Assembly: GCA_950295325.1 (NCBI GenBank)
Contig: OX485805.1
Location: 19,021,501-19,085,500 of the forward strand
Length of the DNA stretch: 64,000 nucleotides
DNA from: Polytrichum commune
Taxonomy: Eukaryota > Streptophyta > Polytrichopsida > Polytrichales > Polytrichaceae
Direction of reading: 5' to 3'
In this document: positions 52,274-64,000 of the stretch, piece after piece
Layout of the letters: the number at the start of each line of letters is the position of its first letter
Numbering within the stretch: position 1 is the stretch's first letter
Position numbers and translations under genes: made by a program
Notes under the pieces: generated by a model
The model's input: only the letters and a program-made list of their open reading frames with translations
Told to the model about the DNA's origin: nothing
Database searches by the model: none

Positions 52274-54619
52274 TATGTCAACAATGGATCTGGATGTTGT
52301 TAAAATGAAAACATTGTATCAATACAAAGAAGTGCACTATCTAATTGTTTACATTAGATATAGGATGGACATGTCAATAATGAGGTTATGTGACTCATGT
52401 TTAAACCTCAAAGGTCTGAGGAGCCTTATGTACTTTTCGGATACATATCCTCTATTTAACACTCTTTGGTTAAAGTTTTTTCTAACTCAAGCTTGCCAAC
52501 GAGAACCATGACTTAGATTGATGAGTTTTATATGTTGTACTCTTTCAACACTCTAATACTTGATTGAAAATCGGAGATAGAAACTGAATACATGCAAAAT
52601 TATTAGGGTTAGTTTTTCCTTCCCCATAAAATATGTTGGATATTGCACATATATGCAACATTTTACACTAGCTAACCCCCCCATTATTTTGAAGGTTTTT
52701 TCTTGATTCTTGCAACATGTTGTGCACAGATAAGTTGATATCCATATGCAAATTCTTAGATAATGTTTGTATAAACTTTTGAAATTATAAAGCATGGAAC
52801 ATGATGTGCTTTGAAACACAAGTTTGAAGTGAATGTTAGCTTTATGACATAGCCAATCATTACTATTTTTCATAAATGACGTTAGTCTTGGATGCTTTCA
52901 TCTTAGATCACCTCATGTTTCAAAGAAAACCTTGGACCTTGAAGGGTAAAGTCCATCTTGTGCAATGAATCCATGTTGATATCAAAACTATGAGCAAGAC
53001 TATCAAGAACACAATACAAAAATCTATTATTTTCACCTCCTAAATTTCTTAAATATTTATCATCAATTCCTTGATGACTCATTACTACCTTGTACAAAAG
53101 CCAATTTTATTTAGTTGATTTGAAATTATAGTAGATTCACATATGAAAGAAAAAAACTTTAAAAACTCATATCGATTCATTGTCTTGTTTAAATATTCTT
53201 TGTCTCTAACAAAACATTCAAGGACATCACGTACATGTAACAAGAAAACATTTTACCTAAAATAATGCGTTTCAAATGTAAAAATGGACAAAAACGGAGT
53301 TATGTATTGAATTTCATTTTCACCTTTGGCACTTTAGGAGTTAAGAGGGTCCATGAGGACCAAGACAATCCCAATGATCAACTCATGCAAGATGCTCGAT
53401 CGAGTATCAAAATTATGGTAATGTTGATCGAGAACTTGTTATATTCAACTCGATGTTGCCTTCAACTCCCCACATGACATAGCTAATGGATCCTATAGTG
53501 AAACTTCTAGTAAAACGATGGGCCACCTCCCAAATGCAAGAAAGACACTTGTCCCAACTAACTTATGTTGGCGTTGGAAACCTACGATGCAATAAGAGCC
53601 TAGACACATACGTATGATGGAGGTGTGTTGTGAGATCTTTAGGAGAGGTGGTGTTGAACGTTCGAGTCCCTCGCTACATGTAGTAGTCCAACGTGTCATT
53701 TTTGTAAAGAAAGTCATGACAATGTGTAATAACTATGAAATTTCATTGTAAGTGAATCCAAGCATGATTGGATTGGGGAGAACTCATTAGCAATATCTTG
53801 AGAAGAGCTACACCAAGAGACCCTTCCTAGGCTTCATTTGGAAAGGCAATTGAGTAAGGGGGGGGGCGGGGGGCGGGAATTCTTTGTACCACATGCAAAC
53901 TAACGTGAGTGTAGAAAGGAGCACTAGCGTACATGGTATACATAAGGGAGAGGCTTTTTTTCCCCTAGTATGTATATATAAAAAGGTCAGATTGAGGTGT
54001 GTTTTAGGGTCAAATTATTATGAGTTATACCCTATGGAGGAAAATTTGTTCAAGGAGTTTCTCATTGGAATTCGAAAGTGGGTTATATGTGTAGTAAAGG
54101 TCTAATTATTTCATGATTCATATTTTGTGTATGTAGTGGAGATATTTATCACATTTTATTGAAAATATTAATATACATACAAGAGTCCATTTTATAGCGT
54201 ACTAATAATACGTATACATTTATTTTATCTCTGTAAATTTCCCATGTATAAGGGGTTTATTTCATAGTCACCCATATATGCACGTCATTTACGTTTCCAA
54301 TGAGTCCAATCCCGGGGATATAATATTAAAAGAATGTGAACATAAAAATTCACTACATTCAAATGGGAGGACAAAAACCACTATAGTTGGTAATTTGGAC
54401 TTAGTAGAATATTATACTACTTGTTTGAATACCCGAGAGAGATGATGCCAATCATAAATGATGATGATATACCAGCCACACCCGGGGGGTCCCACCTTGC
54501 ATTCAACCAACCGGTGTTGGATGTGAGTTTGCCCCATCCGCCATGGATGGACGGCACCAACTCCAAGGAACCCCACACCGGCTGGACCCCCCTGGTGTGG
54601 CCCCCATATGAGAAAGATG
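52274..54619. other. AT-rich intergenic DNA, nothing recognised
   Basis: Short open frames without recognisable domains. A G-rich run lies near 53,859-53,876. No RNA gene was found on inspection. Confidence 0.3.
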
Positions 54620-55240
54620 ATGGGTCGGCATTGTTAAGGAATGTTGTGTTCCTAGACATTGGCTCAACACGTTCAATGAGTTCAACGAATGTGTTAGGGT
54701 TTGTTTGTCTTGTCTTAAATTACTCCTTCAAAAATTACATTCACTCCTCACCCATAGGGACCATCTAGTACTTTGTGAATCTACTCACAAACTGATCTCA
54801 AGTGGGCAAGTGACCTCATCCTAAGAGGTACAAGAACTACACTAGAAGTGATATTGCGTGTCACCAATTCTAATTGTCATGCTCAATACTAATTGGAAAC
54901 CACGGTATAGTGTCACCAACACTAAATCTTCACCCAACATTATCTCTCATTCCTTGTAATTTTTTTTTGGGGGGGGGGATTATACATATACAACGTTGCA
55001 ATTATTGTCACTTACCAAATGATGTGTCATCCAAATTTCAATCATCCATGACAACATTTCATCACAAGTTGTTGACAAGAGAAGGTAGGGTTTTTGGCCA
55101 GTGGATGAACTCATCCATTATCCATGACAATATTTGTTCACTTATTCGCAAGAAGTGTCATCCGAAAAGTTGCCATAGTGACATTAAATACCATATGACA
55201 CTAATATCATATTTAGTGTACATTGGGTACCTTCAATTGT
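54620..55240 (-). repeat. Dispersed repeat C, copy 2 (unoccupied site)
   Basis: Reverse-complement match of 38,190-38,699 joined to 39,655-39,750. It lacks the solo LTR and so shows the pre-insertion sequence at about 54,707. A T8-G10 run near 54,960-54,978 replaces sequence present in copy 1. Confidence 0.75.
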
Positions 55241-56390
55241 TTGTAGCAAAGACTTTCGTGGGTTATGTGGTCTAGTGTGTCTACATAAGGAAACATAGCT
55301 CACATATTACATCTACAATTCCACTTAATGAAAGAATATGAGAGAGATAGAGAGATCCATTTGAACCCCTTCCCACCCTCCAAAATTGAAGGTCAAATGG
55401 CTTCAAAGGGTGGTGTCTCTCTTCGTAATCGAGGGTAGTGAAGATTTATGATATTCATGGACTTTATGTGTCAGATGAGGGTGTGGCATTGACCTTGAAA
55501 AAACTTTGAAAGCCAATAATTGAGAGAATCATTTCGTAGTGACCATTCTTACATGTGCAATGGCACTCAAGCCTATGCATCTTCTCTTACACTTTTCCAT
55601 ATCATGTGACTTATATGCGACCAGGGAAATGATGAAAGTGTCTTACAAGATATATAGTAGTTCGAGCGCTTACCAGGAGGTACGTCGTTGGATGCTTTCA
55701 TAATGCTTTGCCAATCTGCAAGATGTTACATTGCTCTATCGTGCTCTTGCTGTTTTGGCCACAGATACACACAAGATGTCTGACATCGTAGGTGTCCCGT
55801 CATTTCAAGTCGACTAAGAAGGTAGTTAGCATGAAATGGCTTCGTGAGCTCGAAAGAAAGATTGGAACACCAACATAAAGTTTCATCTTCTTGCAAGATA
55901 TGAAACGCACAGACAGTTAGTACACAATAAGGTTCATTTATAATGCTGAGTGAGGGCGGTGAGTTAGAACACCTTGGTCCTTTTCTTTCTCGAGTTTTTT
56001 TATGTGGCAAACTTTCTTACAGGACTGCGTTGCCCAAGGCAAAATGACCTTGTGCAGCGTACCGATGCGATGATGCTGACATTTTAATTAAAAAGTGGAC
56101 ATGTTCTTTTAATAAAGTGATATAAAAGTATCTTGCAACAACGTCGCATACATCTCCTTGTTTTTCTACAGAAAAGGATCCGACTCCATCCAGTAAGAGT
56201 GCCGATCCACTGCGCAAGGGACTCAACAATCTATTTTCGTTTCAACAGCTACACGAGGTGGGTGATGTAATGGGATCTTGAGACACTTACGTTTTGTCAT
56301 ATTACGTGTTGGTGACCCAGCAATACTCCGGCCTTTAATTTCCTTTCACTGGTCGCAGAGAAGACGACCTGGGTCCAGGTGGAGCAGAAA
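55241..56390. other. Intergenic DNA, nothing recognised
   Basis: No conserved frame or repeat was recognised. It lies beyond the 3' side of the VQ-motif gene. Confidence 0.3.
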
Positions 56391-57456
56391 CATCAGAACA
56401 TACTCATATTACACAAAGCACTGGAGCTAAGTACTGCAATAAATGATAAGGAGAACGTGCCCAGGATGTGTACATGTACAGATTTTACACAAATACTTGT
56501 CCATTTGAGCTTTTGAACAACAGAACCACTAAGGCATAACAGATTGGCTGTACAACCAACCTTGAAGATGCATGTACGTCTTTGAGGGTTCAAAAGAAAG
56601 GTGACGAACGGGTCAAGCATAGCTGATGTGTCTGCAGAATGAACACAGTAAAATAACTTCATAACAGGAAAAATAGGCAGAGGGGAGACTGAACGATGAT
56701 GACAATATGATCCCCTAGGCGAGGGACATGTTATATAATAGAGAGACCAGAGTTTCTTGAATGTGAGAGATCTGGTATACAGCGTAGTACCATCAATGGG
56801 TACTCGGGCCATGAATAAATGCATGTATATGTACAAAGGGTAGCTCCGCTGCAGTGGTAATTTGTTTCTGCTACTGTGTGTGTCTCTCTCTCTCTCTTCC
56901 GAATGTGTCTGAAATTTGAGGGTCACTTCTAGCTTGTAACCCTGTCTAAGAACTATCTCAAGTTTCAACCTCAGCTATGGAGTCGTTTCACAAGCAACAT
57001 TCCAGCTTGTGATGGAACTCTACTGACCTGGTCTAGCTGAAAATGATCCGCAAGTGGAACAAAATAGGAGCAGCCCTCGCACATGACTAACTGTCTGACG
57101 ATGGAGCTCGTAATGTTTGACATTATCGCCAAGTTTCTTCAATGCACTCCGGCAGCGCTAATGCATCTTCAAACAGCGTCCATGGAAGGATTAAGTTGAT
57201 GGAGATAAGACGTGTTCCACGAATTAGTAAAAGACTTCAACGCCCTTCCAGCATAGCCATTTCAAATTCCGAAGAGTACCATACTCCCTCATCTGTAGCA
57301 GGCTGTAGAGAGGAGATTGAACTCGTGGACCTGGGCCGCTGTCTTTGCATCGTGATTGCAACTCCTAGTAACAGAACCGACATAATCAGCATCATCAACG
57401 CTCGTTCACGGGCGACATAAAGAACTCATCGCAGTCTGTCTCGTCGATTCGGTTTA
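56391..57456 (-). other. 3' flank of the VQ-motif gene
   Basis: A 191-codon open frame on the minus strand (56,393-56,968) lacks any recognisable domain and is of low complexity. This stretch is more simply the 3' UTR and downstream flank. A (CT)n tract lies near 56,881-56,898. Confidence 0.35.
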
Positions 57457-58383
57457 TCAAGAGTAAGCAGAGCTAGAGATGTCCGGCTCTGGAAAGCTGA
57501 AGGAAGTATCCATGGCCAACGCAGCGGTCGGGGAGAACTGGCTACTAAATCCATACATATTCCCGAACCCGTATCCTCCCGGTTGCATCAATCCAGGACT
57601 TGGAAGGTTAAAGCTACCAGGAGAAAACCTTGGCGACATAGGTCCGCCTGCTGCAAACCGCGAAAACTCGAGAGAGAAATTATTCGAGTTGTTCTGTGCG
57701 TTTATATTATTCTGCGCCGGTGTGATTGCGGCTGCTGCAAGGCCATTATTACTACCTTCTCTCTTCACTTCTCCAGTACCAATGCCAGTACCAGTCGTCC
57801 CATCTCCTTCTGCCATGCTCTGTGCAAGTTGACGCATCGCTGCACTCCCGGGACTTTCCAAGGGATTGATGGCATTCGCCCAGATGTGATCACTGGGACT
57901 CAGCGCAGGAAGGGGTGAAAAAGACAATGGAGAGATTGCAAAGTTCGAGGGTCTAGCAGTTTGGGGAGTAATCTGATTATTGAAAGGCTGCATCGAGGGC
58001 ATCGAGTTAACTCTCATAGGGCCAGGATTGAAAGTACTCTGATTCTGTTGCTGCTGCTGCTGCTGCTGCTGGATCGAGGGATAAGAGAAAACTGGCCTCA
58101 ATGGGGGCAGTGCTTGTGCATGCTTTTGTAGCCTCGGGTTTGAAGGTTTGGGCGTCAAGATGGTAACTTGCTCAGCCGGTGGGGAGGTTCCTGTAAGCTG
58201 CTGCACAAGGGAACGAAACTCGCCGGGCTCCGTCTTGTAAACTGTAGGCGCTGGCCGGGGCTGCGTCACAGTGCGCCGCAAATTCTTGTTAATTTTTGAA
58301 GAAGTTTTGCTCACCGATAGAGCTGATCCACTCGTCTTTCCTTTCCCCCCGTCTGAATCCAAAACGTCCATTGGCGCGGCCAT
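57457..58383 (-). CDS. VQ-motif-containing protein (single exon)
   Basis: An uninterrupted 308-codon frame. The plant VQ signature FxxxVQxLTG is present as FRSLVQQLTG (Phe56 to Gly65), preceded by VYKTEPGE. VQ proteins are plant nuclear cofactors. The motif binds WRKY transcription factors, and many members are MAP-kinase substrates in defence, seed and stress responses. The rest is low-complexity: a K/R-rich stretch at about residues 30-37, nine Gln at 105-113, Asn-rich runs, and many Ser-Pro sites (SPLSF, SPLPALSPSDHIW, SPRFSPGS, SPSPG). That resembles the MAPK-targeted or IKU1-like branches. Single-exon structure is common in the family. The first ATG (Met1) is used; Met5 is an alternative. 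The subgroup is uncertain. Confidence 0.92.
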   Translation of the reverse strand: MAAPMDVLDSDGGKGKTSGSALSVSKTSSKINKNLRRTVTQPRPAPTVYKTEPGEFRSLVQQLTGTSPPAEQVTILTPKPSNPRLQKHAQALPPLRPVFSYPSIQQQQQQQQQNQSTFNPGPMRVNSMPSMQPFNNQITPQTARPSNFAISPLSFSPLPALSPSDHIWANAINPLESPGSAAMRQLAQSMAEGDGTTGTGIGTGEVKREGSNNGLAAAAITPAQNNINAQNNSNNFSLEFSRFAAGGPMSPRFSPGSFNLPSPGLMQPGGYGFGNMYGFSSQFSPTAALAMDTSFSFPEPDISSSAYS

Positions 58384-60180
58384 GCAGATTAAGTAGTCAC
58401 TGCCTACTAGCTTCCTGCCTCACTTGATCTTTTGGACGAAGTAAGTGACTAGTACGAAGGATGGAGCCTGCTAAAATAATTTTTTTCAAATTTTAGTTTA
58501 AAAGCTGAGTCTATCTACATCGCCTGCATCTTTTTGACCTTCAAGTGATGGTCTGAAGTGTTAAGCTAATTTCTAATCTATGACGGAGCTAAAACTGCGC
58601 AACTTGGATTGCGAAGTTGACATCCAGTATGTGCACGGGCGACACTTTAAAAGGTCCAAGAGCAAACTCGAGATATGTTTGTACTAATTGCGACAAAATA
58701 CTTAAGCCTTCATCAAAGCCAGACCTCGGCTTCTAATACACATGCGCATAGTTCTGACCTACTATGTTCAATCTTTTCAAAGTACTTGTAACAATAAGAA
58801 AAGCGAAAGGATTCGTGTGGGGTGAGGCACAATTTCTTTTGGCTGAAACTCTTGGCGCTCAGGCTCCAGAATAGAGTGACGAAAGAGACGAAGACGGCAA
58901 TAACAGTGTAAGGTACAACAACGTAGCTGCAGCTTTTTAACCAACAAAAGGAATTGCTAAAGAATAATAAGTAAAGAAGGAAAGTTATAGTTCAAGTTCC
59001 GACGACTTATCACAGAGAATGCAAAGATGAACAAAGGAGATGAAGATCACGAACGCGTTCTATGGGATGGACGGACGTAAGTATGACCTTCTACATCAGG
59101 AGGCTATGAAGCTGAGCAAGGAAAATTGTGAAGCTACTTCAAATTCAATACAGCTTGCAGTGAATGATCAAGAAAGGCGAGGAGGCGGTATGACGTTGGG
59201 GATGGAAAGCACGCTCCGGAGTGGCGCGATTGAGTTCAGAAGAGTCTGAGGAGTGCGGTTCTGGAGTTAGTGTTTCTTCAGTACAGACCCAAGCTCTAGT
59301 TCTATGAGGTCAGCTGATTGATTCTTTCTTTTATAGAACAAACAGACCAGTCGAATAATTGAGGAAGCCCGACACGCAGGAGCAGGACCGAGAGCCCAGT
59401 AGTGCGCTCTCTGAACGCATAGAAAAAGAACAAATCTCTCTTCCAGAAGTTTTTCTTTCAGTTTCCACCAGACAGACTCAATGCTAATCCTCAGAATCCC
59501 GACTACCCTCGGAAGCCTTACCGCAGCACCAGCAACTTCCACAACAATATTATCCTATGACGAAGGTCACGGCTAAAGCTCGTGTCAAGCTTCAGCAGCA
59601 TGGACAAAGATTTTTAAGATCCTCAAGAAACTCCGGGCACTAACTCCTCCAGCAACCACAAGCTCAACCTCGACGCAAGCTTTCGATCAAGTCTGCATCA
59701 CGATTCGGATTACAATGCTCTCGATCGCTATTGTGAATATTCTCGATCAGTACACTGCGCAGCCGTGAGTACTCCTTCCGTCAAACAAAGCGCATCAACC
59801 AAAAAAATCTCCTGCAAAAACTTCTCTCCTTCTCGTCACTGCGCACAACTCACTCCCTCCCTCCCTCCCTCGCTGACGCAGCTCCTCCGTGAGCGCAAAC
59901 TCCAAGAGTAAGTACCACCGGCGTGTAACAGTTCAGACCGGCGCGCTGGCGATTGCAGCAGCTCCTCCTACAATTTCCTAACCGAACTTAATATGAAAAC
60001 CGCCATTGAGATAGGTCGAGATAGTTCGATAAGACGAGGACGCAGGACGAGAACGGTCCTCGTAGTAGCTGGCTCGCCTCCCCTTGTGACATCCACAAGA
60101 GCAATTTTCGTAAGCAAAATGGGAGCAAGATGCGACGGAAGGTCTGCTAAAACAACGTTGTCGGAGGAAACAACCTGAAA
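58384..60180 (-). promoter_or_regulatory. Probable 5' leader and promoter of the VQ-motif gene
   Basis: No other gene was recognised on either strand here. On the minus strand a GA-rich (GAGG)n tract at about 59,851-59,871 and neighbouring GGAGAGAAG sequence resemble plant 5' UTR or core-promoter GA elements. The transcription start is not determined. Confidence 0.35.
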
Positions 60181-60720
60181 GGAGTGTGGGCGTGCGCAAA
60201 GCTAAGCAAGGGAGCTGGGAGGGCAAGGACCTGGCGGGCAGCCGCCACACGGGCAGGCCCACCCCCCTGCCCAAAACAAAAGTTGCCCCTATACGTATAC
60301 ACCCACGTATACCGTATGGGGGAAAGGCCTAGGAGGATCTCAACCCCCTTCCTTTGCCTTCCTACTTTTCTTGAAACCCTCCAAGGGCCGTTACGACCAC
60401 GTAGTTGGGGAAATTTCCCAAATTCCGGGCGGCTGATCACGGAATGCATTTGAGCTCCACATGTGCCTTGCTCCTTTGGCGGTCTCGTGCATTGTCGAAA
60501 GGTTGCACATGGTATGCTAACGCTGAAGGCATGAGATGCTGGACCCCGCCGCATGCTGTAGGGGGAAACCCATATACACATGCGACATCGAAGGGTTGCG
60601 TGCTAACAAGGTCAGAGGAGGTTGGGGAGACCGACCCTGGATGGGTCCTGTTGAAGTTTTGAGGTCGAAGTGGAGGTTAGGGTGGGAATGTCTCCGACCG
60701 ACCTCGACTTATATTGTCAT
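60181..60720. other. GC-richer block of unknown origin
   Basis: About 540 bp with base composition clearly higher in GC than its surroundings and no recognisable protein in any frame. Segments such as GGGGGAAACCCATATACACA, GGTATGCTAACGCTGAAGG and GAGGTTGGGGAGACCGACCC have the look of a structured organelle-type RNA (group II intron-like) or organelle DNA inserted in the nucleus. That is an impression, not an identification. Confidence 0.3.
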
Positions 60721-61106
60721 CCAACATTGAGATGGCAAGGTATTGAGGTCGGGGTTGAAGGTCGAGGGTTGAGGGTTGAATTGGAAATGTGACCCTTCCC
60801 CACCCTATTATACATTGTCATATGTTATTCATCTGTTGAAGTTGGGTTGAGGTCACGGTGGCCTTACTTTTTGTTGTCTTCCAAGGCATATACTTTTCGC
60901 TCACGTTTCTTACACTTGCGAGTTCTATTGTGAGGAACCTTGGTAATATTGAAACATTGAAAAGTCTATTGAAACATTGAAAAAGTTTCCCATCAAACAT
61001 ATTCTAGAACATATGCCACCACTGCGTGATTTGGGCCAACTTGCAAACGCCCATTGTAGAGTTAAATATGCATTTTACCGAGACTCTCATGTGTCATGTC
61101 CAGCTT

Positions 61107-62700
61107 AGGGTTTGGCAAGGTAGACGTGCCTGAACTGGTTACTTATCTTCGTTGGACACTTGTATTTGAATGGTATGTGGTTTACTAGGTGTGGCTCCAA
61201 GAATGCACACCATAAGTAACATGCATTCAAAAAAGTTTGGACTAGGTGCTCAAAATGTGATAACCACTCTAAACTCATTGGTGTGAACGTCATTGGGGGA
61301 GAACCTAGATGACCATTCATTGAACATGAGAATCTTTTACTTTGATAATGAATAGGATACTCATATGAGCTCCAAAATCACAAGGAAAGTGACTGCAGCC
61401 TCGACTTGGATTTGCTAACCATCTTGTACTTCTCGCATGTTTCATGTCATAGGAGACGTGAGCTAGTTGGGAAAAGTAACCATTTAAGACCCATCTACCT
61501 TATAAGAGGCACCAGATGAAACCTTATTTGGGTTGATTTCCATGTAGGATGCTCACCCACCAGAATATGGTGGGCAAGCGACCTTCATGGAAAGTAACCC
61601 TTACCTAATGTACCTACCTATTAATGTTGTGGGCTTCTTCTTCTTCTTCTTTTCGATTGTGTGTGTTTTGGAATCTTCTACGTATTGATAGGTCAAGGCG
61701 ATTATCCAGTGTGACCATACCTGGGTAAGAAACTTAGGATGCCATAAAGCTTGCTAATCACGTTCCTCAACAAAATTTAATGCAACATTAAAACGTTGAG
61801 TGGGACCCAATGATGACCAAAGTAAGGTTTAAATCACAAGTTTTTGTATAGGAATGGCCCGCTTTTAAGGTGGACGTGCCTTAGAGCTTAGCCACCTATT
61901 CCCTATCAGCACCCCACAAGGAATTTATAGGGCGTCATAATTGAAATTATGACACTAAGTGAAATCTACATTTCTACTGAAATATGATGGGCGAAGCGGC
62001 CTACATGGAAATTAACCCTAAGTCTCAAACTTTGGTTATGCTATCACCAAGGAATCGATAGTGCCATGACACATGTCCCCGGTTTTGAGTATTAAAGTGA
62101 GGAGGCATTTGTCTCAAATGGAGCAGTCATGACAGACTCTAAACATTGGTAATGTGTGCAGGCCAACTTTTGGCTTCAAAAATTCCAAATAATTTTAATT
62201 TAAGGTATAAAATTACTAAAAATTTGAAGTTTTACTTATGTCTATCTTCCTACACCAATTTTTTTGGTACTACCTTATACTTCTCCAAATTTGGCACAAA
62301 ATATATTAAGTGATTGGTTATGGGCGCCTTACTCTAGATGGATATTTTTCTCACCGCACCCACTTCTAGTGATATATGACATGCACTAAAGTTAGAGCAA
62401 GATGATCAGCAAATGTGAACCGTGTCCATAGCCATTTGTCTCATAATTTTGTAAGCTCACATGAATATCTTATTCATTATCAAAGTGAAAAATCATTTTG
62501 CTCATTAAGTGACCAATTGGCCCCTCACCTCCCCCCCCCCCCCAATTAATGTTGACTATTGAGCCAAGAAGAGTCAGCACTTACGAGCACACACTCAATC
62601 TTTGTTTTAAACACATTTATTTTTAGTGTTGGTTCTTAGATCCTCACCTAACCATAGACCACTCAAATATAAGTGTCACCATTGCCGTTGTGTTTGATTT
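61107..62700. mobile_element. 1.6-kb element with ~390-bp inverted ends (dispersed repeat B)
   Basis: Left arm about 61,110-61,510 and right arm about 62,310-62,700 are inverted copies. Paired landmarks are ACACTTRTATTTGARTGGT, CTTTGATAATGAATA and CATATGAGCT/AGCTCACATG. Other arms of the same family lie in reductase intron 4, at 36,980-37,400 and at 41,225-41,330. The ~800-bp centre is non-coding and contains the small foldback at 61,530. The long arms suggest a foldback or Mutator-like type, but no target duplication was placed. Confidence 0.55.
61530..61600. mobile_element. 71-bp terminal-repeat-only remnant of Tourist-like family 2
   Basis: GGGTTGATTTCCATGTAGG runs almost directly into its inverted partner, ending CCTTCATGGAAAGTAACCC, with only CACCCACCAGAATATGGTGGG as stem and loop between. 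It looks like two ends of the 22,543 family joined with the interior lost. A lone right end of the same type lies at about 62,000-62,027. Confidence 0.6.
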
Positions 62701-64000
62701 AAGCACATCTACACCTTATTTCTCTGCAACCCATAGAAGTGTGCCCTTATGGATTCATTTTGACCATTAGAGTATTTGATGAAGTCACCCAGAGAGGGAC
62801 AAAACCATGGGTTTGATCCTTCTTTGAGAAAGCTTTAAATCGAGAACACGTTAGCTCGTCGTACATCGGAGCCTACTTTGAAAGTTGAGTGAAACATTTG
62901 GGACCTCCTCTTCCCACCTCTCAAACTTTGAGTGAATGTTAGGGTCTAGAATAGGGTATGCGCATGGGACCGTTGTCGTAAACCCCGCATCAGCCTATGC
63001 AAGGCTAGCTTGACCCACCCGTCCTAGTAGGACAAGCTAGAAAACCGTTTTTTTATAGCCCGACACCGCTCTTTATGTACGATATTAAACACTAAGAAAA
63101 TTTGGGTGACGTTGTGTTAGTTCTCGTAAACTCGAGGTTTGTGACCCAACCCATGGTTTCATCTCCTTTATTTCACAAAGAAATCTATCATGACTCCACC
63201 ACATTGTGACATATTTCTTCGGTGGGCAACATAGTGGGGATATCAACATCCACACGGTAGAAAGGAACCGAAGGTGCGATGAAAGAGGCGGGAGAATAAT
63301 CTCACTAGGTCTTCCAAGGCCCAAGCAAACAAGTGTTGGGTTCCGAGCATTGTGGAAGTACGCATATTGTTGATATTGTTGGATGCACGCGATTGACTTT
63401 GGTGGCTAAACGGATGTGGATATGCATATGGTGTAGAAGTGTGTCCATCCTTTCGAGGTTATTTGGACTCCGAAGGATGTTTTCTTCACCACCGACGTAC
63501 ACAACACAAATGGCAACCACTAAGACGAAGTCCAAGATTGGAGTCAATCCACACTTCATTGGCATTACAAAGCTCCCATGCGTCATGGAATGATCAACAC
63601 ATGGATGGTCAACCCCGCTTTGGCAACAACTATTTAGCATTACACCTTAAACTCCATAATATCAACCTCCATAATGTCACTCACTCTCTAATTTCCTGAA
63701 ACCCTAGGGAACGGATGCTCGTAGTTCAAATCTCATTCCTTATAGTCACATTTCTCTCCCTTATATCACAAATTTTGTCATTAATGCGAACCATCAAAGA
63801 AGTCAACCCACACCTCACATTGCATCATGTGTCAATATGTGGAGTGCCACCTTCTTAGTCTTATTCTTCTTCTTCTTATGCCACTTGTTGAATGTTGGTG
63901 CATGCATGTGCCACATCGCCCAGGAAGGCCAAGTGGAGTAGACCACACCACACCGTTAAAATGTTGCATTGTGTGTTATTCCATAGTGTCACATGCTACA
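62701..64000. other. Intergenic DNA, nothing recognised
   Basis: Short open frames on both strands without recognisable domains. CTT trinucleotide runs lie near 63,865. The window ends here. Confidence 0.35.

Noticed and set aside
53590-53690. Possible tRNA, because GTTCGAGTCC resembles a T-loop
   Set aside because: No matching acceptor stem, D-arm or anticodon arm could be paired around it.
56393-56968. A 191-codon minus-strand open frame downstream of the VQ gene
   Set aside because: No domain, low-complexity composition and no conserved pattern. It is better explained as 3' UTR or flank.
57142-57420. A 92-codon plus-strand open frame antisense to the VQ gene 3' flank
   Set aside because: No recognisable family, and it lies on the opposite strand within the expected 3' UTR.
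60147-60581. A 144-codon minus-strand open frame in the GC-rich block
   Set aside because: Overlapping frames of similar length exist on both strands and none resembles a protein family. Composition explains them.

Overview
This is nuclear DNA of a land plant. Four split or intact plant-type genes sit far apart in AT-rich, transposon-dense DNA with GT-AG introns. The species cannot be fixed from the sequence; a spore-bearing plant or another lineage with a repeat-rich genome is a guess. Only about 5 kb of the 64 kb is protein-coding. Most of the rest is inverted-repeat (MITE-type) elements, dispersed repeats and tandem arrays.

Layout. 1-8.1 kb: C-rich and AT-rich intergenic DNA with old repeats. 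8.1-13.2 kb (+): a complete six-exon NADPH-dependent alkenal/double-bond reductase gene encoding 349 aa. It is followed by a tandemly repeated 3' end with four AATAAA signals. 14.6-19.7 kb (-): a four-exon subtilisin-like serine protease gene encoding 854 aa, convergent with the reductase. Its start codon lies in the first unit of a ~320-bp tandem array that runs upstream to ~21.5 kb. 22.5-42 kb: a repeat island. It holds PIF/Harbinger (Tourist-like) elements with TTA/TAA target duplications, one of them split by a nested element with an 8-bp duplication. It also holds a minisatellite, a 3.3-kb element with ~390-bp inverted ends, a solo LTR with a 5-bp duplication, and several foldbacks. 43.2-49.9 kb (-): a nine-exon gene for a TMEM33/Pom33-family membrane protein encoding 342 aa. 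Its first intron is largely a ~240-bp tandem array. 50-57 kb: intergenic, with a Stowaway-like MITE and a second copy of the repeat that hosts the solo LTR. 57.5-58.4 kb (-): an intronless VQ-motif protein gene encoding 308 aa. 60.2-60.7 kb: a GC-richer block of unknown origin. 61-62.7 kb: a long inverted-repeat element. The last 1.3 kb shows nothing recognisable.

The four genes have unrelated roles: detoxification or phenylpropanoid reduction, extracellular proteolysis, ER/nuclear-envelope membrane shaping, and WRKY/MAPK-linked regulation. They look like ordinary neighbours, not a pathway cluster. The most distinctive feature is architectural. Three of the four genes have a tandem array anchored on a functional gene edge: a poly(A) region, a start codon and a 5' splice donor. 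I found no evidence for a new defence or enzymatic system.
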